From the NCBI GenBank assembly GCA_026120185.1, contig JANUWF010003367.1:4565228-4629227 (forward strand): 64,000 nucleotides of DNA, in the 5' to 3' direction. The notes below the pieces were generated by a model that did no database searches, had not been told where the DNA came from, and worked only from the letters and a program-made list of their open reading frames with translations. A program made the translations under genes and the position numbers. Below, one piece after another: positions 1 through 14,648 of this stretch. The DNA is from Voacanga thouarsii. Its lineage: Eukaryota > Streptophyta > Magnoliopsida > Gentianales > Apocynaceae. How positions within the stretch are numbered: position 1 is the stretch's first letter; every line of letters starts with the position of its first letter.

Positions 1-163
1 ATGGAATTATAATTTAGGATGTATATTTTTCCTTTTCCTTTGGAGGTGATTAGCTTAATTAAAGTGGATTTTTTGAGTTAGAGGCTTAGTGTCTTTTTGG
101 AAATGTTGCCGTGTAGCGTTTCGGGTTCGGATTCGGGTTCCATTCCGGGTTTCGGATTTGGTT
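1..163 (+). repeat. Inverted fragment of a Ty3/gypsy LTR
   Basis: This stretch is the reverse complement, with scattered mismatches, of about 675-840. Shared landmarks are the TAGCTTAATTAAAGTGG block, the GTTAGAGGCTTAGTG block and the CGGGTTCGGATTC block. It is the 3' part of the LTR described at 674, here in plus orientation. It stops about 10 bp short of the LTR terminus, where sequence matching the truncated gag begins. It may continue left of the window. Confidence 0.7.
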
Positions 164-176
164 CCGAGTTCCACTT

Positions 177-411
177 AGCGTTGTGCCATCATATTCAAAG
201 TCGCCATCAATTCAGATGACGTTAGCCCAAGCATAGCTGTTGGCATAACTTGCGGAGGAAGCCCGGTAGGTGGCATCGGCACATGTTGACTAGTTCCACC
301 TGTCGGTTGACGTGGTATTCTTCGTCCTCATTCTACCAGTGGCACGCTCATGTTATCTGATTCACTATTAAAACCCTCACCATTGTTTTCGTGCCTTCCC
401 TCACGTGCCAT
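177..411 (-). pseudogene. Truncated gag N-terminus of a Ty3/gypsy element
   Basis: Read on the minus strand from an ATG at 411, the frame begins MAREGRHENNGEG and continues, with a stop near residue 28, into a Pro/Gln/Met-rich stretch ending around ELMATLNMMAQR. This composition is usual for the poorly conserved start of plant gypsy gag. It lies about 245 bp downstream of the primer-binding site at 656-668, the expected place. The frame is cut near 177, where an inverted LTR piece begins, so capsid and everything after it are missing. The identification rests mainly on position. Confidence 0.5.
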
Positions 412-655
412 CTATCTCGCACCCACAATAGGTAATTATGATAATTAATATCACCAGGATAAATAACTAGGTATTTAAATAAATAAGTAGCTAAAATAAT
501 TAAGGGATTTTCTCTTTTTTTTGGGTCAAATAAATCAGTAAAACTACTAATAATAACCCATAATAGTTAGACATAAAGTATTTGATATCCTATCCTATCT
601 TAGGATTCGCAGTAAATTAATCATAACTTAATATTAAAGATCGTGAACCTAACCT

Positions 656-668
656 GTCTCTGACACCA
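656..668 (-). other. Primer-binding site, tRNA-iMet type
   Basis: The minus strand reads TGGTGTCAGAGAC, one or two changes from the usual plant initiator-Met site TGGTATCAGAGC. It lies five bases downstream (minus sense) of the LTR end GGGGCGCTACA, which fixes the element as minus-strand. Confidence 0.6.
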
Positions 669-673
669 CTAAA

Positions 674-1217
674 TGTAGCGCCCCAAATCCGAAACCCGGA
701 ATGGAACCTGAATCCGAACCCGAAATGCTACACGGCAGCATCTCCAATGAGACACTAAGCCTCTAACTTAAGAAACCCACTTTAATTAAGCTAATCACCT
801 TCAAAGGAAAAGGAAAAATATACATCCTGAAATATAATTTCATGAACAAAATATAAAATCTTTAATACAACCAATGTCTTACTCAATCTTAACTGAGGAT
901 TTATGCGAACAACACTGTCTAAACCAAAATAAAAGTCATAATAAGTACAACTCTCAAAAAGCCAATCAATCTAATACGTAGTCTAATCCCATCCGTCTCC
1001 ACAATTCTCTTCATATTCTTGATCAAAATTTGTGAAATATTAAATGGAGTGAGCTACACTAGCTTAATAAATAATCCAAACATCTTCTTGGGAAATAGAA
1101 TGTTACATATAATATATTTCAATAAAACACATCACGTAGTACATAATAATTAGATGGAACCGAGTTTTTTTTTTTTCTGAAATATGTATATACATATATA
1201 CATATATACATACATAC

Positions 1218-1249
<32 letters not shown>

Positions 1250-1259
1250 ACATATACAT

Positions 1260-1300
<41 letters not shown>

Positions 1301-1538
1301 TATAGGACTTAGTCCAATATATAATAAAATAAGATTATCACCTCAATAAAAATAATAAAGTAGAAATAAAATATGATTTAATTACAAAATAAACTAACTA
1401 GCTTAGGCCTAATTTCTAAAACAACAAACTGGGCCACAATTATACAAGAAAATGATATAAAAAAAAAACCATCTGTAATTTATTATTATTTTTTTATAAA
1501 CAACATCCATCAATTGAAATCAATTGTGGGGCACCACA
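674..1538 (-). repeat. 5' LTR of a broken Ty3/gypsy element (outer end uncertain)
   Basis: The inner LTR end is clear: on the plus strand it starts TGTAGCGCCCC directly beside the primer-binding site. The outer end is a guess. GGGGCACCACA near 1528-1538 is an imperfect inverted match to TGTAGCGCCCC and would give an LTR of about 865 bp. The LTR contains a long TA/TATACA microsatellite. The 3' LTR and the rest of the element are absent or lie left of the window. Confidence 0.45.
1186..1301. repeat. TA / TACATA microsatellite
   Basis: About 115 bp of alternating TATA and TACATA units lie inside the putative LTR. A tract like this is prone to slippage and to assembly error. Confidence 0.9.
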
Positions 1539-4124
1539 TAGTCCCCACGTCAAAACCCACTTGCATGGAAATGGCTAAGGCAGCCACACCCCAGCGGAAA
1601 ACAGATTTGGATTTTTTTTTTTTAACACTGTCCTAGCAATAGCCCTCATCATTTGCAAAGGTGCTTTCTGCAGTCAACGTCCCAAAACCGCAAAGATTCT
1701 TTTTTTTTTAAGACATTGTATGCCTAAACGTACAGCAACCCAAAAAACTGCAATTCAGCAGGATCAACAGCGCCGCTTTTCGTTTCGTTTTTTTTTCCCC
1801 CTTCCAACATCATGATAAAACTGAAGACAAAACAGACAAAGGCTCATGAATCTCAAATTAGGTAAAGGATCACTGATATCAGTCTTGACTTTTTATCCCG
1901 TCAGGGAGGCCAGACTTATATTTCTTATTGACTGAGAGGGATTTCAGTCACACAAACGAATTTTTAGAACATGTTCTTCCTTCCCTCCTTCTAACCTATG
2001 AGCCATTAAACACATAGCACACATGATAGTATTATTCAAAATCAGAAGAAAATAACCAAACTAAATTCTCAAATTTTATACAGAAAATACAAATTATCGA
2101 ATATTTCGAAAAAATAGAAGATGCCTGAACTACTTACCTCAAAAGTCAGACTAATATCTCAAATCCAAACTAATCGTTCCCTAATATCAAACCACACAAT
2201 ACCAATATCAATTTACGGAATTAAAACCCCAACCCCATGAATCAATTAACCCTATTATCTAGAATCCCAAAATAATAAAGAGGAAGAGAACCTCCTAATA
2301 TTTACTTCTCAACCTCTAACGAAATTAATAGTCGAAACCAATAGAACTCACATTTACGATTGAAGCAAATCTGAGCTTTCTTCCCCAGAGTCTGGAACCC
2401 TTGAATGATCGTTTTGACCAACTGATGATAAAACCAAATAATGTTGTTTAGGTTAAGACATATGTTTAACTTTTAAAAAATACTAAATAGCAAACACATC
2501 CATCAACTTAATTAAATCCTTCATGACCCCTAAAACCTTGTGGACTATCTCATGGGCCATAATAAAAAAAATCACTTTATGGGTCGATTGAAATATCAGA
2601 CCCAAAATCAATTGGGTTGAGTATTTACAAGTAATGTGTGAACCACTTCCTGCTGTTGTGCTAGAGTTTACACTAGCGAAAAGGCCACGGTTGGGTCCTC
2701 TCTATGAGTACTCTACTAACTAAAAAACTGTCATACAGAGTCCTTTTATACTTGTGTCCAAAACAAGAATGGCCTCAGCTCAGTGCTTTCTCCATATATA
2801 ATATTTCATGATTGCTTCAATGCTCTACTTTCATTTGTTTGGAACTAAGAACTTTGGCCACGTATAAACTATATAGTATGCGTTACCTAATTCTAGCAAC
2901 TGGATGTTCTCTGGATAAATGTGTCCAAAGAACTAAGGAATCTATCGTCGTTTGATAATTAAGGAAGTGGCCACTTTTTTTTCAGAAAAGTTAGTGTTAT
3001 TTAATTCAAGAAGAGCATGTTTTTGGGAGTTAAATAAGTTGTTTAGAGAAGGGTGATGAAAATATTCCTTTATTAATTACAGTAAGTGGATGTCTGCTTA
3101 GTAAGATCCCATTTCAATTATCATATTGTTGTATGAAATTTGATAACTTTTTCATAAGAATTTGTTGTAATATTAAACCAAGTTATTAATTAGGGTTTTG
3201 GTATTTACTAATTCTAATTATATTGGGTTATATTTGTAATTTCCTTGTAGAAAGATACTAATAGCCTATGTATTATAAGATTGGGAAGTGGTACTCTATT
3301 ATCATCTTAATTCAATTAGGAATCAAGATTTCTTGTATCTGTATAAGTAGAGTTGTTAATCCTTTGAGGTGTGTAAGTTATTTTTTTAGAGTTAGTCTCT
3401 AAGAGTCTTAGTGTTCCAACTTTTTGTTTTACTTAATAGAAGTATTGTTGTTTGGCTCATAAAATTTTAGTTTCGTTGTTTTTAATCCTTCTTAAAATCC
3501 CTCAGAATTTGATTGTTAAAATGAACGCGATTGTAAATTAAATTATTTCAAAAATTTATATATATCAATTAATGAAAAGTTAAAAATTTCATTATAATAC
3601 GAATAAAAATAGTATCGATTTTTTTTACTATACTCTTTGCTCTATTATTAATAAAATTATATGTGTCTCCTTATTAAACTCTTATTCAACCTCTTCGATT
3701 CATACACATTTTATCTTACTTTGGTGGTTAGTAGATGGTATACTGAAATATATATATTAAACGATTCATAACTTAAAAAAAAAAAATCATTTTAACCGTA
3801 TAATAAAAAGTATATTAAAAAATATATTAAAAGATTCATTATTTGAAAAAAACCTAGAAATGACATCTTTACCATGGGACGATAATTCAAAAAGTTATCC
3901 TAATTCTATATTATACAAATGAGTTGTTTTAAACTTCTAAAATGGGAGTAAAAATAAATATTTATTCTACCTTGTGTAAATTACTACTCTACCGTGCACC
4001 TCCCAGCTTGCCACTACATATACTTCCTTAACTGTCTGATCTTCAGTGCTTTAAACCCAATTCTTCTGGGAACTTTCTTCTCTGGTTCTTCGTTATCCAG
4101 AATAGAAGCTAGACGAAGGTGCTC
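1539..4124. other. Intergenic region, no gene seen
   Basis: AT-rich sequence with oligo-A/T runs and no convincing coding frame on either strand. Some parts may be old transposon debris, for example 3180-3470, which contains a TATA-like CTGTATAAGTAGAG. No termini or protein homology support a call. The last few hundred bases are the former promoter side of the polygalacturonase pseudogene. Confidence 0.5.
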
Positions 4125-5205
4125 ATGGAGATGAAGAGAGACAAAACTTCTGCTCGTTTCCTCATTCTTGTTTTGGTCACAGTCGTTGTTTATTCGATAC
4201 CGCCAGTGGAGGCTAGAAAGTATCACGGCAAGAAGAAGAGTACACAGGCACCAGCTCCAGCTCCGCCTTCTGAGGGTTATCCAACTCATGAGTCCACCAT
4301 TTTTTATATCTTGTCATTTGGAGCCAAGGGTGACGGAGTTTCTGATGATTCCAGGGCACTTGTAAGTGCATGGAGGTGCATGCAAGGTCTCTGGAGCTAC
4401 AGTGAATATTCCTTCAGAGTTAAAGTTTCTTATAAAACCAATCACACTTCAGGGGCCATGTATGCCTCAGCTAACTCTTCAGGTTTGTATCTTTGTGGTC
4501 TACTTATCTTTCTCCCTTAATTGAAAGAAAACACGAAGCCGTTGTAGTTAATGGTTGGAAATCGAACAGATAGACGGGACTCTGTTAGCTCCTAGGAGAG
4601 GAGGGTCATGGAAAAACCCGGCATGTGGCAAAGGATAAATTTTAAATGGGTTCATAATTTTACAATTCAAGGTACAGGTCTGTCGATGGCCAAGGTTTCG
4701 ACTGGTGGAGTAACTCTGAGTTCGATATAAAGCTGCAGGTTTGAGGCATTCAAATTATACTTGCAAACAATTCCTTTTCAAGCTTTTCTTTCACCATTGT
4801 TGCTTACAGTTACTGATCATATACACAACAAGAAATTCAAGAGCACTCCAAGTATGAAACCAACTGTAAGAACTGTATTCTACTTTTGATTTTCTTCCTT
4901 TGAAAGATCTTTAATATTCCGAAAGTAGCTCAAGGTTTTCTTGCTTACAGGCTTTGAGATTCTATGCCGGCTATAATGTGACAGTTGGTGATATAAGAGT
5001 CATGAACAGCCCTCAATGTCATTTGAAGTTTGACAACTCCAAAGGAGTGAAGGTCGATAACATTACAATTTCTTCACCTGAAACCAGCTTAAACACTGAT
5101 GGCATTCACCTCCAGAATACCCAAGACGTAGTAATCCAGCACTCTGACGTTGGATGTGGTACAGATTCGTTAATTTTTCCTCCCTTCAGTTTGTTTATGT
5201 AAACA
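4125..5205 (+). pseudogene. Truncated polygalacturonase (glycosyl hydrolase 28) pseudogene
   Basis: Intact relatives are secreted pectin-cutting enzymes of the cell wall with about 400-500 residues. The ATG at 4125 opens a signal peptide (RFLILVLVTVVVYS) and a basic, Ala/Pro-rich linker. The family start FGAKGDGVSDDS follows at about 4318-4353. At about 4376 two bases appear to be missing, and the expected reading continues in another frame to about 4482. Further exon pieces lie at about 4676-4738 (VDGQGFDWW), 4826-4866 (STPSMKPT) and 4951-5170. The last carries NSPQCHLKFDN and the NTDGIHLQ motif, which holds one catalytic Asp. The next motif, normally CGDD, reads CGTD, and homology ends by about 5205. 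The GHG and RIK motifs are absent. It is clearly dead: frameshift, altered catalytic site and loss of the 3' half. Confidence 0.88.
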
Positions 5206-5293
5206 TCAGTGACAAACATATAAATGGAATCAGAAACTTGGTGTAGAGAGGAAAGTAAAACTACCTGAAAAAATTTTTAGTAGGGAGGCGGGA

Positions 5294-5872
5294 CTAACAC
5301 CACCCCATCCCCCGCTTCCGTCTTGGTCTGGTAGATAATCTTGATGTTCGGCCTGATTCAATGCTGTCATAAAGCATTGAAGACTTCCGATCACTACTTG
5401 GTCTATTAGAGCTTATGAATGATATATCGGATTCCGTTTCAGACAAATCCCCATGTTGCCTCCCCAAGAAGCCTGTTCCCTTAGAGAATGGTGATGAGTT
5501 AATGTTTATATAAAATTTCATCAAATTTGTATAATGATATAAAAAAAAAAATTAGAAGTCAAAATAAATAAAAAATTATAAGAAAATGCACAATTATTAC
5601 ATGTTAAAAAAAACTATTTGAACGTACCTTACTAAATCCAAATTACGCCGCATGCTTTAATGCCTTCGAGGTATTTTTTCTGGATCTATTATGAGTTTAT
5701 TTAAATATCTTATAGTGTTAGAGGAAGAAAAATAATTAAATAAAAATAATTAATTTTGTGATGGAAATACAAACCTCGCATGCTATAAGAAGGTTTAGGT
5801 TGTGTGTCAGATGACTGAGAATTGCCATTACTGTTAGCTTGAAATTGGAGTTGATAAATTTGATCATAGAAT
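5294..5872 (-). pseudogene. Exon fragments resembling the linker of a U-box receptor-like kinase
   Basis: The minus-strand frame at 5294-5482 contains SETESDISFISSNRPSSD followed by a Ser/Arg-rich stretch. It starts after an AG acceptor-like site, and a second possible exon lies at about 5775-5872 (QANSNGNSQSSDTQPKPSY). The Ser-rich motif resembles the region between the N-terminal domain and the kinase in plant U-box-containing receptor-like cytoplasmic kinases. No kinase or U-box sequence is present here. The fragment ends about 90 bp from the truncated polygalacturonase, on the opposite strand, so two unrelated broken genes abut. Assignment to this family is from memory of the motif and is tentative. 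Confidence 0.3.
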
Positions 5873-5959
5873 GGAGAAGTGAAGGGAATTTAGAAAATAA
5901 GAAATTTATTTAAAATATAGAATTGTATAAAATGTACTTCGATTTAAGTATTTAATGGC

Positions 5960-6296
5960 TACATGGGTGGAGAATAATGTTCAAAGTCACCGGGCATTCT
6001 GCTGCTTGACCTTGATTTCTTGATTATTGTGTTGAAATTAGACAAAGGACAGTTCATGTGGTCGCTAGGAATGGTGAACTGAAAAGAGATGTACACACCC
6101 TTTTGGTTTATTGCGTGAGAGACATGGGCATGGATTGATCAAGAAATGCACGTAGAGAATGAGTCAAATAATTCAACCCTTAGCCTTTCTTTCTCTTGCA
6201 TTCAAAATTTGTATCCTACATCTACTGTTGAAACATGGAAGTCAAGATGGGATGAATTACACAGAAAAACAGAGGAAAGACACATTTTGCATGTGA
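5960..6296. repeat. Direct repeat, copy 1 (duplicated CRK 3' flank)
   Basis: This block matches 9360-9647 in the same orientation. Shared segments include GGGTGGAGAATAATGTT, TTTATTGCGTGAGAGACA, GAGAATGAGTCAAATAATTC and GAGGAAAGACACATTTTGC, in the same order with small indels. The other copy lies just beyond the 3' end of the CRK3-like gene. Confidence 0.85.
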
Positions 6297-6441
6297 AGGG
6301 TCACCTAATTCTTCTGTAAATAGGGTCCTTAGTTCCTTTCTGCACTCACTTAATTTTGTATGTTATCTCATCACTATACATAAACATACAAAGAGTTACA
6401 AGAGGAAAGATCAAGTAGCTTACTCTTGGTTTTAAGTTTAT

Positions 6442-6874
6442 GCTTGTTTTGGTTCGCGAATAGGAGAGGAAGAGGAAAGGAGAAGATGAGTGGCATATTG
6501 TACTTTTATTAGGAGAAGTAAATGTATTTACTCTTATCTTGTTTGATTAGAGTAAAAATAGGAAGGGAAGAAGAGAAAATAAGAGAGGGAATAATTAATT
6601 TAATTTACTATTTTATCCCTCATTATCTATTTTATTAAAATTTTTAATGTTAAAAATGTAGTAAATATTGTCATTATTACTCCCACTTTATTTTTTTTCC
6701 TCAATTTCTCAAAATTGGGAGGGGAGGAAATACTGACGTGGAGGGGAATGGTACCCCTCCTGATTTACTTCCTCTCTACACTACATATAATTAAACAAGG
6801 TAAATGTCTTATTTACCTCCACATTTACTTCTTTTTCTCATTTACTTCCACAAAATAATCCAACCAAACCTTGC
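6442..6874. mobile_element. Possible MITE (non-autonomous DNA transposon)
   Basis: The left end reads GCTTGTTTTGGTT and the right end, reverse-complemented, reads GCAAGGTTTGGTT. Inside, AGAAGTAAATG and CTTGTTTGATTAG on the left are mirrored by inverted copies on the right, giving a roughly palindromic unit of about 430 bp with no coding capacity. A clean target-site duplication was not found, so ends and superfamily remain uncertain. Confidence 0.4.
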
Positions 6875-9359
6875 TCTTGGCTATAGATAATATGATTGAA
6901 GATCACGTCGATAAGACCTTTCGGCTTTTAGAAATTTTTTAAAATTATTCCGTGAGACATATTTATCCATTCATTTCCCTGTATTTTTTTTGTTGTTGTT
7001 TTATATGTATATGCCTTCATTGTCTTGCTGCTTGCTTAATATAGTTTCCAATATAGATAGCTATTTATTTGTTTTGGATAAATTTGGAGGATAATCAAAG
7101 GAAACCAGTTTAGGAAAAAAAAAAAAAAAAGGTGGGGGAACGCATAATTAAGCCCCGGCTTATGGTTTAGAGATAAAAGTGTTAATCAATTGTTCTAAAT
7201 TCTCATAAAGAAAAGAGATTGTATGAGTTTTTTACTCACTTTTTCAGTATGATAATTAAATATAAATACTTATTTTATAAATTTATTTAATAATAAAAAA
7301 TATTAATTACTTATTTAATTAAATGTATTTGATAGCGAATTTTTATTATCAAACGTATTGAGATTCAGTTATAAATATTAAGTAAATTGAGAGTTATTTA
7401 AATTTGAAATCTAAATATGTTAAATACCCGTCTAATTTTTAATATTTTTAAATATTTAGTCTAAATTATAATAAATTATAATTAATTCAAATTTTAAATT
7501 TCAATTTTATCAAACTAACTTTAAATTCTTTAACAAGTGAAAAAAAATATATTATAAACTTACTTCACATTAACTTTGATATAATTCAAGCTATATACAA
7601 ACCCAAGCAATTCAAGAATGACAAATCATGCAACCTCAAATCCATTTAATTTTAATACATCAATCACATTTTCACCTATTAATACAATAATTCATAACCT
7701 TTTATAACAAGTATCGAGTTTTAATTCTATTTTTCCTTTAATGTATATAAAAAATAACGGATTTATATTTTGTAACAAAGTACGTATTAGAACTTAATCT
7801 ATAAATAACAAATGGGAAGAAAATTGAATGAACTACTAATTTTTCAAGCTTGATGTAATGTCTACCTCAGCTATTCATTTCTGATAGCTTTCAAGCAAGT
7901 CGTAATCCAAAGTCATTTCAGCCTCCCCTTCTAAGCTCAGACATAATTAATATCAATTATTTGCCTTATAGAATCGGAGTCACAAGCAGACACCAGTGGC
8001 ATCGACGGGCCTTTCATAAGCAATTTGTTTAACTGTAGTCGTAGAGGACATTATGTAAATTGAAAAAGACTTCTGAGTTGACTTCATAGTCTCATCTTTT
8101 TTCTCTAAGTAAATGATTTTATAAATAAAATTCGAAATGATTATACAACAGAAAAATCACATCTTGTAATTTCACGGGGATAAGCTGCAAACAAGAGAAA
8201 AAAATATATATATACATTTTAATATTTAAAATCACATATATTAGTAACATTCGACTTTAAAAGTAAAAAAAATTAAACTTTTTATCTCTTATATGTTCTC
8301 TCTTCTTTTCTTCCTTATTATTTAAGAGAGTCATATTAATTTTTACTTCTCATTTGCATACTTTAAGTTGTGCCAAATCAAATGCATTCTTTATCAAATA
8401 TGAAAATATGAAAATTTTGTTAACTAAAAATATTTTCTTTATCAAATCAGTCTTGTATTCAATCACAATTTCTTCCTTCTGATCCATTAAAAAAAAAAAA
8501 AAAAGGAAAGTTGAACCAGTGCATTAGATGTATGTATGTTAATGCATTTGGTCGGCCACGCAAAGAAAAAAAAAGGAACCCTTCAGCGTTTACAAGAATT
8601 ATTAGTAGAAAATTTTGATGAAATTCCCCAAAGAAAGGAAGCAAGGGGCGGTCGGCGGTCGGCGCTCAGCGGACAACCGTCCCGACCATACCGCTTACAA
8701 ACTTCACGTGGCTCCGGTTCAAAGGCCCACGGCATTTTTGCTGGGAGAGTGCTAGCCTTGGGACCAGTAAAGCCCTCCTAGCCTTTGGGTTGTCTTTGGA
8801 GCTAGTTTGGGAGGAGAGAAAAGAAAGGGTTTGAAGGGAAAGGAAGCAATTTTTCTCTGCTTGAGAGATTTTGAAGGGAAGAAGAGAAGAGATTTGAATT
8901 GATCTTAGATCTCAGAATGTTTTTTTTTTCTTTACTTTTGGAGAGAAAGCGAGGAATGATGAAAAAAAAAAAAGAATAATTGTTGAAATTACTAAAAATT
9001 TTTTTTGTTCAAGTCAAAAAGAAGTTTGTAGTCACAGAAGGTTGATCATTCAGTTACTGCGTTCATTATCCGACCAACTCGACTACCTCTTTTCTCTTTC
9101 GGGAGCAAAATTTTATTTTTCTTTATTTTACTTTTGGTGATATCAGAATTATTTTTAAAATATTAATTTTATGATATATTTTATTTTTTTCCCCCTAATC
9201 TCTCAAACAACATTATATATAAATTATTTTATTTTTTGGTTTCTTATTCTCCCTTGTAATTTAAAATGTCTCCTTTTTTTCTCTTTCTTAAACTAGCTAA
9301 CTAGCCCTAAGAGAAATTTTAAGCGGAGGTGCATTTTCCAACCAATTTAAACGTCCCAA
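6875..9359. other. Intergenic region, no gene seen
   Basis: AT-rich sequence with poly-A and poly-T runs. A short GC-richer patch at about 8640-8780 forms an open frame of 81 codons without recognisable homology and with low-complexity composition, so it is not called as a gene. Confidence 0.5.
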
Positions 9360-9647
9360 CTACGTGGGTGGAGAATAATGTTAGCCACCAGCCATTCTGC
9401 CGCTTGACCTTGGTTGCTTGACCTCTGTTTTATTGCGTGAGAGACAAGGGAACGAACGCTTTCTTGCGTGAGAGACAAGGGCACGATCAAGAAATGGACA
9501 TAGAGAATGAGTCAAATAATTCCGTCCCTTTAGCCTTTCTTTCTCTTGCGTTCAAAATTTGTATCCTACAGTCTGCTGTTGGAACATGGAAGTCATGATG
9601 GGATGAATTACGCAGAAAAACAGAGGAAAGACACATTTTGCATGTGA
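9360..9647. repeat. Direct repeat, copy 2 (3' flank of the CRK gene)
   Basis: Same-orientation counterpart of 5960-6296. It lies 370 bp beyond the stop codon of the minus-strand receptor kinase. It contains an extra internal repeat of GCGTGAGAGACAAGGG (at about 9435 and 9464) not seen in the other copy. Confidence 0.85.
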
Positions 9648-10014
9648 GACACAGAATTCAGAATCCATAGCTGCACCAATTTCTTTACTTTAATGTACTA
9701 TCAATCATGATTTACAAAGAAATAGATAGCAAACGTAGAGGGAAAATTGATGTAAAGCAGCCATTTTGTCTATCTTGATGTTCTAGTTAGCTAACAATCA
9801 ATCCTGAATGGTGGAAAATTGTGTGGTCAGCTTGGATAACCAGAAATTGACAGCTTTGGAGTGCTGAAAAGTATCGCTTGAGATGAAATTGGCACTTGGG
9901 CTCTTTTCTGATAAGGCAAACCATATCTTTACCTCTGAAGGAGATTAGCATCAAGGAGCTAGTGTGAATTTACAAGGGGATTCGACAGAAGAATGCATCA
10001 AAAATCATCTAGGC

Positions 10015-13411
<3,397 letters not shown>

Positions 13412-13744
13412 TATTGGCTGGCCCTCAAGATTTTCTTTTGAGAAAGATGGATTCTTTGAGATGGATAATTTGATGACAATACTTAACAAGAACAGGCGAC
13501 TTGTCAAATATAGTACTCATTCTAGGGAGAACTATAAAGGTTACTTGATTCTGTCGTCTGTCAAACAAAGTTGTAGAAAATAATGATGTTTTTTTAGACT
13601 TTGTATAACATAACTGCTATTTTCTTACATTGGAAGGCATTGATGATTATCAACTTTGCAATTCTTCCAGTACACATCGTTTAGTATTCACTAGTTAGCA
13701 CCTAAGGGTGAAAATGAGGCACTGAAATGATTCTTGAAATTCCA
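13412..13744. other. 5' flank of CRK3 up to the truncated gypsy element
   Basis: About 330 bp lie between the kinase start codon and recognisable gag sequence. This should hold the 5' UTR and core promoter. No unambiguous TATA box at standard spacing was identified. The gypsy element here is truncated, so its deletion or insertion may have removed part of the original promoter. Confidence 0.4.
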
Positions 13745-13785
13745 ACCTCTAACATTCCAAGGAGAGGTGGAACAGGACGAGAAGG

Positions 13786-14648
13786 CGGAGCAGTGAATTG
13801 AGCAGATGGAGGATATTTTTGCGACGCTTTAATATACCAAGAAAAGGAGGGTGAAGCTTGCTGCATTCAGGTTGAGAGGACCTACCAGGGCTTGGTGGCA
13901 ACGAGTCCAGGAGGACTGGGAGAGGGAAGATTATGACTGGACATGGGAGAACTTTGTTGAAGCTTTTAGAGTAGAGTACATTCCGCAATAGATAATGGAG
14001 AAGAGGGAGAATGAGTTCCAAACCCTCAAGCAAGGCGGAATGACCGTGGCCCAGTATGCTGCACGGTTTACACAACTGTCTAAGTACTGCACGTGTTTGG
14101 TGGACACTGAGCAGAAACGGATGCGGAGAATGTGAAAGGTCTCAAGTAGGATCTGAGGAAAGCACTAGCTCCATCTCCACTGGCGACATATACAGCTGCA
14201 GTTGATGCAGCGACCTGGACGGAGAACGCGGATAGGAAGCCCACCAATGAGACCTCCGATTAACAAGCGACCTGCTGGTCTGATGCAGTGGGAAAACAAG
14301 GGAAAACAGCCAAGGACAGTCCCACCCGGTCCTATGTCGAATGCACTAATATGTTGGAACTGTGGGAGACGAGGTCATGCTAAAAGGGATTGCTGGTCCA
14401 AGGGAGTATCAAGGAGGTGTTTCAACTGTGGAGATCCGAACCATCTGAGGAACAACTACCCTAAACTACTCAGGATGGAGCAAGGAGCTTTAATTGAACC
14501 AGCTAGGACAAACAAAGGAGCACTCGTTAGGACGGCTGAAGGAGAAGGCCAAAAACCTCAAGTGAAAGCTAAGGTCTTCGCTCTGAACTGGGAAGAGGTT
14601 GGAGCCGATTCGACGGTGGTTGAAGGTACGCTTTCTGTTCAAGGTTAA
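13786..14648 (+). pseudogene. gag of the Tekay-like element
   Basis: The capsid-type frame is visible from about 13797 (EQMEDIFATL) through LRGPTRAWWQRVQ and WENFVEAFRVEYIPQ to AQYAARFTQLSKYC. It is broken by stops near 13829 and 13989 and by a frame change before 14200. A second frame carries two nucleocapsid knuckles at about 14350-14460. CWNCGRRGHAKRDC is a good CCHC, while CFNCGDPNHLRNNY has lost its last Cys. The product would package element RNA. The start codon was not found, so the 5' end is truncated or degraded. Confidence 0.85.

Noticed and set aside
1528..1538. Certain outer end of the left gypsy LTR
   Set aside because: GGGGCACCACA is only an imperfect inverse of the other end and no duplication can be tested, so it is kept as a low-confidence boundary.
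8640..8780. Possible rRNA-derived fragment
   Set aside because: GC-richer than its surroundings, but no conserved rRNA helix words could be recognised.
8536..8781. 81-codon plus-strand frame in a GC-richer patch
   Set aside because: Low-complexity Lys/Arg/Gly composition, no recognised domain, no conserved neighbour.
13412..13507. Longer CRK3 start at 13507 giving 32 extra residues
   Set aside because: The extension is not signal-peptide-like at its front and would bury the hydrophobic leader that begins at the ATG at 13411; family proteins start at the latter.
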